A program made the translations under genes and the position numbers. A DNA stretch of 64,000 bases from positions 1 to 64,000 of the forward strand of contig NZ_CADIKL010000030.1 of NCBI RefSeq assembly GCF_902859945.1, written 5' to 3'. Shown here piece by piece: positions 14,907 through 24,032 of the stretch. The notes under the pieces were generated by a model. It made no database searches. It was not told the origin of the DNA and was given only the letters and a program-made list of their open reading frames with translations. Source of the DNA: Paraburkholderia caffeinitolerans (GTDB lineage: Bacteria; Pseudomonadota; Gammaproteobacteria; Burkholderiales; Burkholderiaceae). Position 1 is the first letter of the stretch. Each line of letters opens with the position of its first letter.

Positions 14907-14954
14907 GCGCTTTAAGCCTTTGAGCCACGCTCGGCCCGGCTGGCTCACGCAGCA

Positions 14955-16133
14955 CTACGCTCCCGCCGGTCCCGAGCCTTCCGCCGGCGCTTTCACCGGC
15001 GTTGCGGCTTGCACTGCCTCCACCTTGCTCGCGCCGAGCTTGCGCGCGAGCGTCTGCATGTCGATGCCGTCGAGTCGTCCTGCTTCGCTCTGCGCCACCA
15101 GCACGACCTGGATTTCGAGGCCCGTGCTCAGGTAGTGAAGCGTCACCGCCTCCACGCGCACGCCGTGCGCCGCGAGCGCCTCGCGCAGCGCATTCGCGAC
15201 TTCGCTGCGCGGCGGCAGGTTCGCCACCGAGCGCACGTGCATGTCGTCCTCGGGATCGACGTGGATCAGCGCGTCGAGCACGCGCGGGTCCTTGAGCAGG
15301 CGCGCGCGCGCCATCTCCGCAATGTAGTGCCCTTCCGAAACCGAGATCAGCGGATTAACGAGGATATGCGCGTCCACAAGCGCGAGGTCGCCGGTCTTGC
15401 GCGTGCGCAGTTCGTGCACGTCGAGCACGCCCGGCGTGCCAACCAGCGTGGTGCGCAAGTCGGCGGTGGTGGCTTCGTCGAGCGCGCGATCGGAGAGGTC
15501 CTGGAGCGCGTCCCAGCCGAACACCCAACCCATGCGCGCAACCATGAAGCCGACGATAGCCGCCGCGATCGGATCGAGCAGCCGCACGCCCATGAGGCTG
15601 CCCACGATGCCGATGGCGACCACGAGTGATGACGCCGCGTCGGAGCGCGCATGCCACGCGTTGGCGATCAGCATGGCCGAGCGCACGCGTTGCGCCTCGC
15701 GCAGCATGTAGCGAAAGAGCGCCTCCTTGGAGACGAGCACGAGCACGGCCACCGCCAGCGCACTCGCATGAACCGGCGGAATATCGCTGAGATTGGCAAT
15801 GCGCGTGCCGGCGCGCGCGAGCATGCCCACGCCCACGGCAATCAGCAATGCGCCGAGAAATAATGAGGCAACCGTTTCATAACGGCTGTGGCCGTAATTG
15901 TGATCGGCGTCCGGCTTTGCGCCGCTATGGCGGTTCGCAAACAGCACGACGAAATCGGCAACGAGATCGGAGAGCGAATGGATGCCGTCGGCGATCAAGG
16001 CCTGTGAATGCGCAAACACGCCAACCGCGATTTGCAGCACGACCAGCACCGAATTGACACCGACGCTGACAAGCGTGGTCTTGCGCGCGACGCGCTGTTT
16101 ATCCGATGGTGAAATGGCGGTGGTGGAGGACAT
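14955..16133 (-). CDS. Cation diffusion facilitator (CDF) metal exporter
   Basis: A 392-residue protein with six predicted membrane segments in the first 230 residues. H-S-L-S-D (TM2) and N-A-W-H-A-R-S-D-A-A-S-S (TM5) carry the metal-site H-x-x-x-D pair. The C-terminal cytoplasmic domain (S-E-G-H-Y-I-A-E-M-A-R, H-V-D-P-E-D-D) matches the CDF dimerisation domain. A Pro/Ala-rich tail of about 20 residues follows, beyond the usual length. It likely exports Zn, Fe, Mn or Co in exchange for protons. Metal choice cannot be read from the sequence. Confidence 0.9.
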   Translation of the reverse strand: MSSTTAISPSDKQRVARKTTLVSVGVNSVLVVLQIAVGVFAHSQALIADGIHSLSDLVADFVVLFANRHSGAKPDADHNYGHSRYETVASLFLGALLIAVGVGMLARAGTRIANLSDIPPVHASALAVAVLVLVSKEALFRYMLREAQRVRSAMLIANAWHARSDAASSLVVAIGIVGSLMGVRLLDPIAAAIVGFMVARMGWVFGWDALQDLSDRALDEATTADLRTTLVGTPGVLDVHELRTRKTGDLALVDAHILVNPLISVSEGHYIAEMARARLLKDPRVLDALIHVDPEDDMHVRSVANLPPRSEVANALREALAAHGVRVEAVTLHYLSTGLEIQVVLVAQSEAGRLDGIDMQTLARKLGASKVEAVQAATPVKAPAEGSGPAGA

Positions 16134-16309
16134 GCGTTACAAAGCGCGAGCGTGGAATAGCCGCCATTGTAATGGCCCTACCATGACCAATTGGGATAAC
16201 CCTGGAATCCTCTTTTAAATCAGCCGATTACGAGAACACCTCGTATTCGCGTTTACACAAGAGGAACCATGTCGCAAGGCATTGGCAAGGTATCGGTAAG
16301 AGGGCAACA

Positions 16310-16346
16310 AAAAAGCCGCGCTTGGCTCATGACGGCGCGGCTTTTT
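16310..16346 (-). terminator. Intrinsic terminator of the H-NS-like gene
   Basis: AAAAAGCCGCGC (16310-16321) pairs with GCGCGGCTTTTT (16335-16346). Read on the minus strand the stem is followed by a T-run, about 50 nt after the H-NS-like stop codon. Confidence 0.8.
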
Positions 16347-16395
16347 CGCTTGCGGGCCGCAAGGCCCATCGCCAGAACATCAGAAGGCGATTTAC

Positions 16396-16704
16396 TTACT
16401 TCTGAATCAGAAAATCGTCGCGGTCCTTGCCAGCGATCCAGCGCGGCGGCTTGCCACGGCCCGACCACGTGCTGCCACTTTCAGGGTCACGGTATTTCGG
16501 TGCAACGCTTGCGCGCGAGCGGCTGGCTGCCTTGGCGCCCTTGCCGGCTGCGCGGCCGCCGCCGAGTTCGGCCAGCGTAATGCCGTAATCGGCCATTTTC
16601 TGCTTGATCTCGTCGAGGACTTCGGCATATTCACGTGCCTTTGCCTCTTCAATCTGCTTCTCCAGCTTTTCTCGCTGCGCGAGGAGTTCCTTGTAGGAAG
16701 ACAT
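16396..16704 (-). CDS. H-NS-like nucleoid protein (short beta-proteobacterial form)
   Basis: At 102 residues it has an N-terminal coiled coil (L-L-A-Q-R-E-K-L-E-K-Q-I-E-E-A-K), a basic Ala/Gly/Lys linker (51-68) and the C-terminal DNA-binding motif Y-R-D-P-E-S-G-S-T-W-S-G-R-G-K-P-P-R-W-I (71-90). It binds AT-rich minor grooves and silences foreign or stress genes. Its own upstream region (16705-17103) is unusually AT-rich for this genome, which fits autoregulation. Several paralogues are usual in Burkholderiaceae. Confidence 0.93.
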   Translation of the reverse strand: MSSYKELLAQREKLEKQIEEAKAREYAEVLDEIKQKMADYGITLAELGGGRAAGKGAKAASRSRASVAPKYRDPESGSTWSGRGKPPRWIAGKDRDDFLIQK

Positions 16705-17103
16705 AGGTATCCTGGTGGTTTGTTAATTAATGGCTACCAATCTTGCGTCAGTATGCCCATTGACAGGTGATTTGCCTCGGAAATTGCAGGCGAGATTAAC
16801 ACAGAATCGAATGTCACGAAAAGCGTGGGCAATAAAAATAATTAAAACGTTTTAGTCGCCGCTGAACGGTGCGCCAGGCCACGAAGATCTGCCATTTCGT
16901 GCAAATCGGTATTTTTGCCCAATATCCCATTTTTCAGATAAATCCCGCTCTCATAATTCGCAGGGCATGAAAATTAATTGAGAAAAAAACCTCGAACATC
17001 TCATTTCATGCGAGCTTCCGGCGGCGCCCACGTATTATCTTGAAATTGCACAATGCACTAGAAGCGGCAGCGAACAGCGCTCGCCGCCTTCTAGAAAAAA
17101 TAC
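16705..17103. other. AT-rich interval upstream of the H-NS-like gene
   Basis: About 400 bp without a gene, with runs of A and T (for example near 16720-16730, 16820-16860 and 16920-16990) far above the local average. It holds the H-NS-like promoter and probably H-NS binding sites. The right end is convergent with the HugZ-like gene. No RNA or repeat recognised. Confidence 0.5.
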
Positions 17104-17805
17104 TCAGCTTGCATGCCGCGCAAGGCAATCGGCTATCACGGCATGCAAGGATTGCGTGTCGCTCTGCGGCGCGTCGAAAACATAGCGTGTGCGCACGCCG
17201 TCGATGTCGAGGTCCGCGCCGTAGCGGTCCACGCCCAGCAGCGCGAGCCCGTCCCGGCGTTTCGGATGCGTTTCGAAGAAGCGAATCAGCGCTTCTTCTT
17301 CGTCGGCGGCGAGCGGGTCAAGCGGGTCGAGGTCCGCGCCGTCGAGCCAGCCCATCGCGCCAAAGCCGCCGATGTAGCGCAGGCGCTCGACACGCATCGT
17401 CCAGAATGTGAAGTCGCCGAGCGCGAGATAGCGCGCGGCGTCCGGCTGGTATCGCAAGTAGCGGCGCGCGAGCGCTTCGGCGTCAAACTCGGCGTCTGCA
17501 TCGGCTTGCACCCCGGCTTCGGTTCCACTCGGCTCGAACCGGCCAAGCAGCGTCATGCGCGGCGCGTTCAGCACATCGTCGCCGTTCGTCTGCGCGACGA
17601 GGAATCCCGCGCGCGAGTCGCCCTGCAGATTGCGCGTGTGCTCAGCAAGCCGGCTCACGAGGATGACCGGGCGGTGGCGCGCATCGGGCACGAACGGCAG
17701 CAGCGTCGGGTACGGAAAGCCGAGCGGTTCGCGCGTGTGAGTGGCCAGCGTGCCGGTGGCGGTCTGATGCATCAAGTGCAGCGGAGCATGAGCGGGAATC
17801 TTCAA
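17104..17805 (-). CDS. HugZ-like / pyridoxamine 5'-phosphate oxidase-fold protein
   Basis: The 233-residue product shows the split-barrel flavin-reductase/PNPOx start T-G-T-L-A-T-H, P-F-V-P-D-A-R-H-R-P-V-I-L-V-S-R-L-A-E-H-T-R-N-L and R-A-G-F-L-V-A-Q, then G-D-F-T-F-W-T-M-R-V-E-R-L-R-Y-I-G-G-F-G-A-M-G-W. The C-terminal part resembles the DUF2470-like domain of HugZ haem-degrading proteins. It may bind haem or FMN. TTG 17805 has GAGGA about 6 nt upstream and is chosen over ATG 17772. Confidence 0.75.
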   Translation of the reverse strand: MKIPAHAPLHLMHQTATGTLATHTREPLGFPYPTLLPFVPDARHRPVILVSRLAEHTRNLQGDSRAGFLVAQTNGDDVLNAPRMTLLGRFEPSGTEAGVQADADAEFDAEALARRYLRYQPDAARYLALGDFTFWTMRVERLRYIGGFGAMGWLDGADLDPLDPLAADEEEALIRFFETHPKRRDGLALLGVDRYGADLDIDGVRTRYVFDAPQSDTQSLHAVIADCLARHAS

Positions 17806-17958
17806 GGGTGTCCTCGATCGATGAGTGGTCGATGGGCGCAGCGCGATCCCACTATTAGAACAGGCCACGCGGACGCGAGCAGCCCGCGCGCGCCTTCGCT
17901 AGAATTTCCGCTTGCCTTTCAAATAGCTGATTCGCTGTTGTCCATCCCAGGATTTTCC

Positions 17959-19176
17959 GTGTCCGACCATTTCCCCGATTCATCTCTCGCCACGCCGCCC
18001 CATGCCGTTCATCGCGCGCTTCCCGCCGCCACGCGCCAGCGCGCGCGCGTGGCGACCATGGCGCTCTTTTTCATCGCGGGAATGATGTACGCATCCTGGG
18101 GCGTGCACGTGCCCACGGTGCGCGACAAATTCCATCTGAACGCGGCACTGCTCTCGTATGCGCTGTTCGCCGTGGCGGGCGGGTCGATCGCGGCCATGAC
18201 GACCATCGCCGGATGGATCGCGCGCGTCGGCACGCGCCGCGCCTGCCTCACGGGCGGCCTCACCATGTCAGTGTGCGGCGCGCTGATTCTCGTCGTGCCG
18301 TACTACTGGATGCTGCTTGTCGTGCTCGCGGCGTTCGGCATGGGCATGGCCACGCTCGACGTCGCCATGAACGCGGAAGCGAGCGCCGTCGAGGAGGCTG
18401 TCGGCCGGCCGATCATGTCCGCGCTGCACGGCATGTTCAGCCTGGGCGGCATGGCCGGCGCCGCCGTCGGCGGCGCGCTGCTCGCGCACGGCATGGCGCC
18501 CGCGCTGCATCTGTTCCTCGCTTCGGTGGTGGCTGCGCTCGTGCTCGTCGTCTCGTGCCCCGCCGTGCTGCCGCACGTGCCGCACGCCACCCACGGCGAG
18601 CACGCCAAAACCGGCAACCGCTGGCGCACGCCCGCGCTGTGGGCGCTGGGCGGCATCGCGCTCATCGCGCTGATCGCCGAAGGCGCAATGTACGACTGGG
18701 CCACTGTTTACATGCGCGACGTCGTGCTCTCGACGCCCGCTCTGGCGAGCGCCGCCTACGCGGCGTTCTCGGGCGGCATGGCCGCCGCGCGCTTCGCCGG
18801 CGACGCCGTGCGCGCCCGCTTCGGCGCGCCGCAACTCGTGTTCGCGAGCGCCTCGCTCGCCTGCGCGGGCATGATCGGCGCACTGCTGCTGCCGTATTCG
18901 TTCGCCGCGCTCACGGGCTTCACGCTCATGGGACTCGGCCTCGCGAACATGATGCCGGTGCTGTTCGCCGCCGCCGCGCGCGTGAAAGGCATCCATGCCG
19001 CCGAGGGCCTCGCGCACGTCGCGGGCATTGCTTACTTCGGGCTGCTGTTCGGGCCGGTCGTGATCGGCGGCATCACGCAGGTGACCAATCTCACCGTCGG
19101 GCTTGCGGTCGTCGCGCTGTGCGCCGCGCTCGTGGCATTCGCCGGGCCGAAGGTGCTCAGGCGGCTGGGGATTTGA
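17959..19176 (+). CDS. MFS transporter
   Basis: A 405-residue protein with about twelve hydrophobic segments. The N-terminus is hydrophilic to residue 33, then T-M-A-L-F-F-I-A-G-M-M-Y-A-S-W-G-V-H-V-P-T-V-R-D-K-F (TM1 and loop), G-W-I-A-R-V-G-T-R-R-A (the MFS loop 2-3 motif), and M-S-A-L-H-G-M-F-S-L-G-G. This subgroup includes FucP-like and YfkF/YbjJ-like exporters; the substrate is unknown. GTG 17959 follows a GGA site. The gene is divergent from the HugZ-like gene, and a clear terminator lies downstream. Confidence 0.85.
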   Translation: MSDHFPDSSLATPPHAVHRALPAATRQRARVATMALFFIAGMMYASWGVHVPTVRDKFHLNAALLSYALFAVAGGSIAAMTTIAGWIARVGTRRACLTGGLTMSVCGALILVVPYYWMLLVVLAAFGMGMATLDVAMNAEASAVEEAVGRPIMSALHGMFSLGGMAGAAVGGALLAHGMAPALHLFLASVVAALVLVVSCPAVLPHVPHATHGEHAKTGNRWRTPALWALGGIALIALIAEGAMYDWATVYMRDVVLSTPALASAAYAAFSGGMAAARFAGDAVRARFGAPQLVFASASLACAGMIGALLLPYSFAALTGFTLMGLGLANMMPVLFAAAARVKGIHAAEGLAHVAGIAYFGLLFGPVVIGGITQVTNLTVGLAVVALCAALVAFAGPKVLRRLGI

Positions 19177-19228
19177 GGCTTGCGCCGTTCGTAGCGCCTT
19201 TCATTGCGCGATTGCGCCTTCCAAAACA

Positions 19229-19260
19229 AAAGCCCGCGGGTCCAAAAACCCGCGGGCTTT
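19229..19260. terminator. Bidirectional terminator between MFS and LivJ-type genes
   Basis: AAAGCCCGCGGGT and its exact complement (13-bp stem, 6-nt loop 19242-19247) lie between convergent genes, with A and T runs on the outer sides. Confidence 0.88.
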
Positions 19261-19295
19261 ACTCTTTGCGGCTATGAAATCGACCGCGTGGAAAT

Positions 19296-20441
19296 TTACA
19301 TCTTCACCACGTCGAGCAGCGACTTCTTGCCTGCCTTGTAGTTGTACAGCGAGATCACGCCGTGCTTGAGGTCGCCTTTCGAATCGAAGGTCGTCTCGCC
19401 AATCACGCCCTTGTAGTCCGTAGACGGCATGGCGGCGAGGATCTTGGCCGGATCGGTCGAGTTGGCGCGCTTCATCGCGTCGACGATGATGTACACCGCG
19501 TCATACGTGAACGGCGCGTAGATCTGGATCGGCTGGCCGAAACGCTTCTCGAACTTCGCCTCGAACGCCTTGCCGCCCGGCATCTTTTCGAGCGCCATGC
19601 CCGCTTCCGAGCACACGATGTTGTCGGTCGCGTCGCCGGCGAGGTCGGCCAGCTTGTCGGTACAGACGCCGTCACCCGCGAGCACCTTCGCGCGCAAGCC
19701 AAGCTGCTTGGCTTGCTTGGCGAACGGGCCGCCGGTGGCGTCCATGCCGCCGTACATGATCGCGTCGGGGTTCTCGCCCTTGATCTTCGTGAGAATGGCG
19801 CGGAAGTCCACGGCCTTGTCGTTGGTCGCGTCATGCGAGACCACGTTCATGCCGAGCGACTTGGCGGTCTTCTCGAACTCGTTCGCGAGACCCTGGCCGT
19901 AAGCCGTCGAGTCGTCGACGATCGCCACGCTCTTGAGCTTCATGGTCTTGGCCGCGTAGTTCGCGAGCGCCGGGCCCTGCTGGGCGTCGGTCGCCACCAC
20001 GCGATAAGTGGTCTTGAAGCCTTGCTGCGTGTAAGCCGGGTTGGTCGCCGACGGCGAGATCTGCACGATGCCCGCATCGCTGTAGATCTTCGAAGCCGGG
20101 ATCGAGGTGCCCGAGTTCAGGTGGCCCACGACCGCGACGACCTTGTCGTCGACGAGCTTCTGCGCAACCTGCGTGGCAGTACGCGGGTCGGCTGCGTCGT
20201 CCTGGGCGTCGAGCACCAGGGTTATCTTCTGGCCGTTGATCGTCAGGCCCTTCGCGTTGATTTCCTCGATAGCCAGGCGCGCGCCATTTTCGTTGTCTTT
20301 GCCCAGGTGCGCGATACCGCCTGTCAGCGGCGCGACGTGGCCAATCTTGACCGTTTCGTCGGCGCTCGATGCCGTTGCGAACGTCGCGAACAAAACGACT
20401 GCCGCACTAATCGGCAACAGCTTGTGAAGCTTGATATTCAT
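19296..20441 (-). CDS. Branched-chain amino-acid ABC transporter binding protein (LivJ type)
   Basis: A 381-residue periplasmic binding protein: Sec signal ending A-T-A-S-S-A (about 26), then V-K-I-G-H-V-A-P-L-T-G-G-I-A-H-L-G-K-D-N-E-N-G-A, V-A-V-V-G-H-L-N-S-G-T-S-I-P-A and Y-G-G-M-D-A-T-G-G-P, typical of Leu/Ile/Val-binding proteins. Only one disulphide-like Cys pair is seen (near 288 and 301). ATG 20441 has GGAGA 6 nt upstream. The permease and ATPase genes are not adjacent, so the receptor serves a transporter encoded elsewhere. Confidence 0.93.
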   Translation of the reverse strand: MNIKLHKLLPISAAVVLFATFATASSADETVKIGHVAPLTGGIAHLGKDNENGARLAIEEINAKGLTINGQKITLVLDAQDDAADPRTATQVAQKLVDDKVVAVVGHLNSGTSIPASKIYSDAGIVQISPSATNPAYTQQGFKTTYRVVATDAQQGPALANYAAKTMKLKSVAIVDDSTAYGQGLANEFEKTAKSLGMNVVSHDATNDKAVDFRAILTKIKGENPDAIMYGGMDATGGPFAKQAKQLGLRAKVLAGDGVCTDKLADLAGDATDNIVCSEAGMALEKMPGGKAFEAKFEKRFGQPIQIYAPFTYDAVYIIVDAMKRANSTDPAKILAAMPSTDYKGVIGETTFDSKGDLKHGVISLYNYKAGKKSLLDVVKM

Positions 20442-21097
20442 GTAAGTCTCCGGTTTCGAACCAACAGCAACGTAATCGCCCAGTGCTCCCGCGCCCCGAA
20501 CGTGTCGCTCCCCGTGCGGACGACCACGCGGATGCATCCTTGATGCACCTGGCCCGTATGGCGAAAAGCCCGCTCGTGGCAGACCGCCCATCCATACTTG
20601 CGCGCAAGTGTAGGTGATCAAATTAATTTGGAGTATTTTTTTCAGATATCGGGGCGAGTACCAATAGGCTTTCACCTGAGTACTTCGAAACCCTGGTCAA
20701 TCGGCCCAAAAGCCTTGCCACGCAAGGGTTTTACAGGAAGTTTGCAATCCTTTCAAAAGCATTTTCCAAGGTGCGCCCGAATATTTTTCGAGATTTTTGG
20801 CGAGTTACGCGGGGAATGTTAAATGCGCTGCCGGCCACGATAACGTTTGCTTTTCGAATTCCCCCACTCGCCCGGAGATTAGCTGAAATTAAAGTCAGCC
20901 CTCGATTAATTCGCAGCACACACGAATCGTTGCGCACTCCAGGGTTTTCTCTCATCGAGAAAAGCCGCACGCCCGAAAAGCGATTAACCGCGATTATTAC
21001 GATTCCCTTGCGCACAGCGTGCTGCAGGCTGCGCGCCGCCATGGCAAACTGGCTCCCCGTTTTGCGGATCATCCTATTCGCGTAGAAGGAGAGCAAT
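20442..21097. other. 656-bp AT-rich interval between divergent genes
   Basis: No supported gene. The DNA from about 20615 to 21000 is AT-rich for this chromosome, with a small hairpin at 20945-20963 (TTTTCTC, loop TCATC, GAGAAAA). It holds the promoters of the LivJ-type gene (minus) and the dienelactone hydrolase (plus). Its length leaves room for an unrecognised small RNA. Confidence 0.45.
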
Positions 21098-21799
21098 GTG
21101 AGCGTATCGACCAAGTGGATCGACATTCCCGCCGGCAAGGACAGTTTCGGCGCCTATCTCGCCCTGCCCAAGGGTGGCAAGGGCCCGGGCATCGTCATCA
21201 TTCAGGAGATTTTCGGCGTGAACGGCCACATTCGCGACGTGGTCGAGCAATACGCGCTCGACGGCTATGTGGCGATCGCCCCTGACATCTTCTGGCGCAC
21301 CGCGCCGCGCGTCGAGCTCGACTATGTGGGCGCGGACCGCGAGCGCGGCATCGAGTTGATGAAGAAGACCGACATGAATCTCGTCGTCGAGGACATCGCC
21401 GCGACAGCCGCCACAGTGCGCCAGCTGCCCGAGTGCAGCGGCAAGGTCGCCGCCATCGGCTATTGCCTGGGCGGCCGGCTCGCGTATCTGGCCGCGGCCA
21501 GCGGCTCAATTGACGCGGCGGTCTCGTACTACGGCGGCGGCATTCACACACAACTCGACCTCGCCGACAAGATCAAGCAGCCGATGCTGTTCCATTACGC
21601 CGAGCTCGACCACGGCATTCCGCTCGATGCAGTGGGCCAGGTGAAGGAGCGCTTCGCCGGCCGCGACAACGCCGAATTCCACCTCTATCCGGGCGCCGAT
21701 CACGGCTTCAACTGCTCGGTGCGCGCGTCGTATAACCAGAATGCGTCGGCGCTCGCGCACGGTCGCACGCTCGCGTTCCTCGCACAGCACCTGCAATAA
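21098..21799 (+). CDS. Dienelactone hydrolase family protein
   Basis: A 233-residue alpha/beta hydrolase with the Cys nucleophile of dienelactone hydrolases: A-I-G-Y-C-L-G-G-R (Cys123), the family's I-I-Q-E-I-F-G-V-N-G-H-I-R (Glu36), an acid in A-E-L-D-H-G-I-P and the catalytic His in Y-P-G-A-D-H-G-F-N-C. It would open lactones such as dienelactone in chloroaromatic breakdown, though most chromosomal homologues have unknown substrates. GTG 21098 has GGAGA 5 nt upstream. Confidence 0.9.
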   Translation: MSVSTKWIDIPAGKDSFGAYLALPKGGKGPGIVIIQEIFGVNGHIRDVVEQYALDGYVAIAPDIFWRTAPRVELDYVGADRERGIELMKKTDMNLVVEDIAATAATVRQLPECSGKVAAIGYCLGGRLAYLAAASGSIDAAVSYYGGGIHTQLDLADKIKQPMLFHYAELDHGIPLDAVGQVKERFAGRDNAEFHLYPGADHGFNCSVRASYNQNASALAHGRTLAFLAQHLQ

Positions 21800-21915
21800 A
21801 ACCGCCAGGGCGCGCAAGCGCGGCACAGGAAGCGGCCATTGCGGCAGAATCGTTGCAATGGCCGCTTTTGTTTCAGTGCGCCCAATCCCACGACGCCCCC
21901 AAAGGAGTGCGCGCC

Positions 21916-23430
21916 TTGCAGTCCGACTATCTGGAATACGACGCCATCGGCCTTGCCGAACTCGTGCAGCGCCGCGAAGTGAGCGCGCGCGAGTTGCTCG
22001 ACACCGCGATCGCGCGCGCCGAGGCCGCCAATCCCGCGATCAATTCGATCGTGCTCAAGGACTACGACGCCGCGCGCAAGCGTGCGCTGCGCATCGAGGC
22101 GGGCGGCAATGGCGTCGACGCCCTCGCGCAGGGGCCGCTCGCAGGCGTGCCGTTTCTCGTCAAGGATCTGGGCGTGGCGGTCGCGGGGCTGCGCATGACG
22201 CTCGGCAGCCGCCACTACCGCCATTACGTGCCGACGGCAGATGCGCCCGTGGTCGAGCGTTTCCGCGCGGCGGGCCTGAACCTGTTCGGCAAGACGAGCG
22301 CCTCGGAGCTCGGCCAGATGCCCTACACGGAGCCCGAGTTGTTCGGCCCGTGCCGCAATCCGTGGAATCTCGATCACACGCCGGGCGGCTCGAGCGGCGG
22401 CGCCGCGGCTTCGGTTGCGGCCGGCATCGTGCCGCTCGCGCACGCCTCGGACGGCGGCGGCTCGATCCGCATTCCCGCCTCGTGCTGCGGGCTCTTCGGC
22501 CTGAAGCCGTCGCGCACCAACCAGCCGCCTTCGGATGTGCCGCCATCTCCGGGCGGGCTGGGCGTCGACCTCGCCGTGTCGCGCAGCGTGCGTGACAGCG
22601 CGCTCATGCTCGATCTGCTCGCCGGCGACCCTGCGCGAGCGCCTGGCGCGCCGGGCACTTTTCTCGCGGCGGCGCGCGAGCCGCTCGACGGCGGCAAGCC
22701 GCTCGCGGTCGCGTTTATCACCGACCCGCTGTTCGCCGACGCGCTCTCGCCCGACGTGCGCGACGCGCTCGACGACGCGGCCGCGCTGCTCGCCTCGCTC
22801 GGCCACAACGTGGAGCCGGTGAAGCTCAACGTGGACTTCGCGGCGGCGCGCGAGGCGTTCTTGATGCTGTGGTCGGTGGTGGCCGAAAAGTACGTGCTCG
22901 AGGCTGACACGATCACGGGCACCAAGCCGCGCCGCCAGGATTTCGAGATCGCGACATGGGCGATGGCGCACATCGGCCGCAAGCTGGGCGAGCAGGCGCT
23001 GCCCGCCGCGCTCGAAACGCAGCAGCGCATCACGACGCAAGTCGCCGACCTGATGACGCGTTTCGACGTGATTCTGTGCGCGACGCTGGCCGCGCCGCCG
23101 GTGAAAATCGGCGAGCTGAAACCCACGCCTTCGGAACGCATGCAGATGCGTGCCGTCACCGCGATGCCGGTGGAAGCGCTAATGAGAAAACTGCTGACGG
23201 AATCCGCGAACAAGGCGTTCGCGTGGGCGGGCTGCACCGAGCTGTTCAATATGACGGGGCAGCCTTCGATGTCGGTGCCGCTCGCGTGGAATGCGCGGGG
23301 CCTGCCGATCGGCGTGCAATTCGCGGCGCGGGAAGGCAACGATGCCTTGCTGCTGCGCCTTGCGGCCCAGCTCGAAGCGGCGCGCCCGTGGTTCGGACGG
23401 CGGCCGCCTCTGCTGATGGCGCGTGCCTAG
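21916..23430 (+). CDS. Amidase (amidase-signature family)
   Basis: The catalytic Lys is in P-F-L-V-K-D-L-G, the cis-Ser in T-P-G-G-S-S-G-G-A-A-A-S and the nucleophile Ser in D-G-G-G-S-I-R-I-P-A, the full Ser-cisSer-Lys triad. Length (504 residues) is normal. Substrate is not predictable: GatA-like genes come with gatB/gatC, which are absent here, so a free-standing amide hydrolase is likely. TTG 21916 is chosen because AAGGAG lies 8 nt upstream; the open frame reaches back to 21853. Confidence 0.88.
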   Translation: MQSDYLEYDAIGLAELVQRREVSARELLDTAIARAEAANPAINSIVLKDYDAARKRALRIEAGGNGVDALAQGPLAGVPFLVKDLGVAVAGLRMTLGSRHYRHYVPTADAPVVERFRAAGLNLFGKTSASELGQMPYTEPELFGPCRNPWNLDHTPGGSSGGAAASVAAGIVPLAHASDGGGSIRIPASCCGLFGLKPSRTNQPPSDVPPSPGGLGVDLAVSRSVRDSALMLDLLAGDPARAPGAPGTFLAAAREPLDGGKPLAVAFITDPLFADALSPDVRDALDDAAALLASLGHNVEPVKLNVDFAAAREAFLMLWSVVAEKYVLEADTITGTKPRRQDFEIATWAMAHIGRKLGEQALPAALETQQRITTQVADLMTRFDVILCATLAAPPVKIGELKPTPSERMQMRAVTAMPVEALMRKLLTESANKAFAWAGCTELFNMTGQPSMSVPLAWNARGLPIGVQFAAREGNDALLLRLAAQLEAARPWFGRRPPLLMARA

Positions 23431-23554
23431 GCCCGCGCGAAGCCAGCCTGGGTGAAGCCGGTGCGCGCGCATCGATTCGTGCAATACGATGGCGATGGGC
23501 GACCCGCTTCGAGCCCGCGTGCCTGACGGCTCGGGCTCGGACTTCTCAGACCTA

Positions 23555-23866
23555 TCAGGCCTTCTTGTTGTAGGCGCTGCACCAGCCCTTGCCTGCGACC
23601 TGCTTGCCCGGGAACATCGGGCATCCAGCGTAGGCGTCGGTGGCCTTGCCCTGGTAGAACGTGCAGTTGCTGCAATCCTGGCCGGCGGCGTACTTCGCGA
23701 ACTTGGCCTTGTCGACCTTGGTTGCGTCGGCCTTGTAGCCGAGTGCCACGGCGGTGGGTTCGGATTCACCAAGCTTCGGCGCATCGGCGAAAGCCTGACG
23801 CGACAGCGCGACGGTGGCGGCAACGCCAACACTCGTGATCAGAAAGCTGCGGCGGGACGATTTCAT
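23555..23866 (-). CDS. High-potential iron-sulfur protein (HiPIP)
   Basis: A Tat signal (R-R-S-F-L near residue 5, then a hydrophobic core, A-F-A about 27) precedes a small domain with four Cys at 65, 68, 82 and 96 (C-S-N-C, G-C-P-M-F, G-W-C-S-A-Y), the HiPIP pattern for a 4Fe-4S cluster. Export in folded form through Tat is expected. It acts as a periplasmic electron carrier. ATG 23866 is the natural start. Confidence 0.93.
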   Translation of the reverse strand: MKSSRRSFLITSVGVAATVALSRQAFADAPKLGESEPTAVALGYKADATKVDKAKFAKYAAGQDCSNCTFYQGKATDAYAGCPMFPGKQVAGKGWCSAYNKKA

Positions 23867-24032
23867 GAGCAGTACTCCAATATTGTGGGCACACCGTTCT
23901 GCCGACGGCGTGGCGTGAAGAATAACAACGAAGCCGCCGTACGTGCATCATGTATTCCGGACATAAGCAATTCGCACCCTGGTAATAAGGGGATGCGAGC
24001 CGGGGTGCCACTCGTCATTTGGGGCAAGCGCC

